A stretch of DNA of 5,751 nt, from contig JBDRLD010000016.1 in assembly GCA_043813445.1 (NCBI GenBank), positions 1 through 5,751 of the forward strand, read 5' to 3'. Each line of letters begins with the position of its first letter. Position 1 is the first letter of the stretch. This stretch comes from JBDRLD01 sp043813445. Its GTDB lineage: Bacteria; Patescibacteriota; Patescibacteriia; JACPHY01. This document shows positions 3,977 to 5,751 of this stretch, in pieces. Below the pieces are notes generated by a model. It was not told the origin of the DNA and searched no databases. It saw nothing but the letters and a program-made list of their open reading frames with translations. The position numbers were made by a program, and so were the translations under genes.

Positions 3977-5751
3977 ATGACTCCACAAAAACATTCCGCA
4001 CCCGGCGCGGGTTCGCATTCAAGGCGATCGCGACGTCGGCCGCGACGACCACTGCGCGACCAGCGCACTACAACCAAGCAGGAGCTCTCGCAAGGCGAGA
4101 AGCCGCAGAAGACGCTCCGCATCATCCCGATCGGCGGGTGCGACGAAGTCGGGCAGAACATGACCGTCTTCGAGTACGGCGATGATATTGTTATTGTCGA
4201 CATGGGCGTTATGTTCCCGGAAGAGGAACAGCCTGGCGTCGACTTTATCATCCCGAACATCGGTTACTTCAAGGGGAAGGAGAAGCGCATTCGCGGTATT
4301 GTCATCACGCATGCGCACTTCGACCACATTGGCGCAATAAGCTACCTCGCCCAAAAGATCGGCAACCCGCCGATCTACGCAACGCGACTGACGAGCGCGA
4401 TCATTAAGAAGCGCCACGAGGAATTCAAGACGCAACCGCTCAACCTCATAAACATGAACCCGAACGAGCCGCTCCGGCTCGGCGCGTTCACGATCGAACC
4501 ATTCTACGAGAGCCATAACATTCCGGACTCGGTTGGACTCATCATCCATACACCACAGGGCATTGTCGTCCATACCGGAGACTTCAAAATCGACCTCGAA
4601 CCAATCGGGACGACCGCGGGCGACATCGCAAAGATCGCGACACTCGCGGACAAGAACGTCCTCGCACTCCTCGCGGACTCCACATCCGCCGGGAAGCCCG
4701 GCCATCAGCTCTCCGAGTCGGACATCGTGAAAACGCTTGAGACCATCGTGCGCGATGCGGATGGCCGTATCATCATTGGTCTCTTCTCGACACTCCTCGC
4801 ACGTATCCAGCAGCTCCTCTGGATTGCCGAACGACACGGTCGCAAGGTGTCGATCGAAGGATTCTCCATGAAATCGATCGTCGAGATCGCACGAGAACTG
4901 AAGTACATGGAAGTCCCGAAGGGAATCATCGTAGAGACGCGCGATCTCATAAAACTCCCACCGGAGAAACAGATGGTGCTCTGCACTGGCTCGATGGGCC
5001 AGGAGCGCGCAGTCCTCATGCGCATCGCAAACAAGGAGCATCGCCTGCTCTCCGTCGAACCGAGCGACACGATTGTCTTTTCGTCTTCTGTCATCCCCGG
5101 CACCGAACGCTCGGTGCAGCGTCTGAAGGACAACCTCGCGCGACAAGGTGCATTCATCATTCACTACCAGATGATGGACGTGCACTCGGGCGGCCACGCA
5201 TGCGCCGAAGATATCAAATTGATGATCAAACTTATCAATCCGCAATATCACATCCCGATCCATGGCAACTACTCCATGCTCGTGGACAATGGTCGCATTG
5301 CGGAACGTATCGGTATCCCGAAGGATCACATCCTTATTCCGGAAAACGGCCGCGTCATCGCCTTTGACAAACGTGGCGGAAGATTGACAACTGAACGTGT
5401 GCCATCGGAGCGCGTCATGGTGGATGGCCTTGGCGTCGGCGATGTCTCCGAAGTCGTACTTCGTGATCGCAAGCAACTCGCTGACGATGGAATGCTCGTC
5501 GTCATCGTGACGCTCGACCGAAAAACCGGAAAGCTGATAACAAGCCCGGATCTCATCTCGCGCGGATTCGTCCACCTCAAGGAATCGAAGCAACTTATCG
5601 AGCAGGTGCGCAAAAAGGTGCGAGCGCTTGCAACGAGCGCCAACGATTCCAAGCACCAAGGAGGCGCGGTCGAAGGATACCTCAAAGCCCGCATCCGCGA
5701 CGACATCGGCCAGTTCCTCTTCAAAAAGATCGAACGTCGACCAATGATCCT
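3977..5751 (+). CDS. rnj: Ribonuclease J, partial at the C-terminus
   Basis: RNase J is a metallo-beta-lactamase/beta-CASP enzyme that degrades and matures RNA in the cytoplasm, with 5' exonuclease and endonuclease activity. The frame is open for 591 codons to the right edge. It ends in KKIERRPMI, the conserved stretch close to the usual C-terminus, so probably only a few residues are missing. The core begins at about residue 47 with LRIIPIGGCDEVGQNM. Metal-site motifs are THAHFDHIGA (111-120, HxHxDH), ESH with His180, HTGDFK with Asp202, DVHSGGHA with His403 and His407, and PIHGNYSM with His429. The usual forms are HGHEDH and PGNE; here they read HAHFDH and PGTE (374-377), with the metal ligands kept. 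Before the core is an arginine-rich, probably disordered extension (15 to 30: SRRSRRRPRRPLRDQR) that could contact RNA. The ATG at 3977 is preferred. An in-frame TTG at 3950 lies in the repeat. Codons are strongly biased to C and G endings. Confidence 0.95.
   Translation, partial: MTPQKHSAPGAGSHSRRSRRRPRRPLRDQRTTTKQELSQGEKPQKTLRIIPIGGCDEVGQNMTVFEYGDDIVIVDMGVMFPEEEQPGVDFIIPNIGYFKGKEKRIRGIVITHAHFDHIGAISYLAQKIGNPPIYATRLTSAIIKKRHEEFKTQPLNLINMNPNEPLRLGAFTIEPFYESHNIPDSVGLIIHTPQGIVVHTGDFKIDLEPIGTTAGDIAKIATLADKNVLALLADSTSAGKPGHQLSESDIVKTLETIVRDADGRIIIGLFSTLLARIQQLLWIAERHGRKVSIEGFSMKSIVEIARELKYMEVPKGIIVETRDLIKLPPEKQMVLCTGSMGQERAVLMRIANKEHRLLSVEPSDTIVFSSSVIPGTERSVQRLKDNLARQGAFIIHYQMMDVHSGGHACAEDIKLMIKLINPQYHIPIHGNYSMLVDNGRIAERIGIPKDHILIPENGRVIAFDKRGGRLTTERVPSERVMVDGLGVGDVSEVVLRDRKQLADDGMLVVIVTLDRKTGKLITSPDLISRGFVHLKESKQLIEQVRKKVRALATSANDSKHQGGAVEGYLKARIRDDIGQFLFKKIERRPMI

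Noticed and set aside
3748..4185. Plus-strand 145-codon frame across the repeat spacer
   Set aside because: It starts inside the ACGC array, crosses the palindromic element and pyrimidine tract, and ends inside RNase J in the wrong frame. No domain is visible.
4019..5659. Minus-strand open frame of 546 codons
   Set aside because: It lies wholly opposite the RNase J gene, whose frame has all family motifs. Strong C/G-ending codon bias keeps the opposite strand free of stops. The translation has no recognisable domain.

Overview
The window looks like a chromosomal piece from a Patescibacteria (CPR) bacterium, probably of the parcubacterial type. This is inferred from gene content rather than from a marker phylogeny. 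The supporting points are a small secreted type IV-secretion-pilin-like protein, a membrane-anchored DsbA-like protein with a CPYC site, a very short SecG, a membrane-anchored family 5 solute-binding protein with no transporter genes beside it, and an RNase J with an arginine-rich N-terminal extension. GC content is slightly above 50% by eye. The complete genes end in TGA and TAG and no in-frame stop is reassigned, so the standard bacterial code fits.

Left part (1-1065, minus strand): a two-gene unit of a DsbA-like thiol oxidoreductase followed by a T4SS-pilin-like membrane protein. Their stop and start codons overlap (ATGA), and the second gene runs off the left edge. The second product has four cysteines in its predicted exported part, so the oxidoreductase may fold it.

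Divergent region and middle (1066-3645, plus strand): a near-consensus sigma70-type promoter (TTGACA, 17 bp, TACAAT) is followed by a leader of about 160 nt made almost entirely of short repeats. Then come secG, a 654-residue solute-binding protein 37 bp later, and a class II tRNA-Leu(CAG) 36 bp after that. No terminator is visible between them, so they may be co-transcribed.

Right part (3646-5751, plus strand): a repeat-filled spacer of 331 bp holds an ACGC-heptad array with an exact 26-bp duplication, a palindromic ATTGC...GCAAT element, and a second pyrimidine-rich TGT-heptad tract. It leads into the gene for ribonuclease J, which is cut by the right edge only a few residues before its expected end.

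The protein genes are mostly housekeeping. The unusual content is the noncoding sequence: two related pyrimidine heptad tracts each lie immediately in front of a start codon (secG and RNase J) where no Shine-Dalgarno sequence is visible, and two further repeat families fill the remaining spacers. I see no defence system, CRISPR array or transposase.
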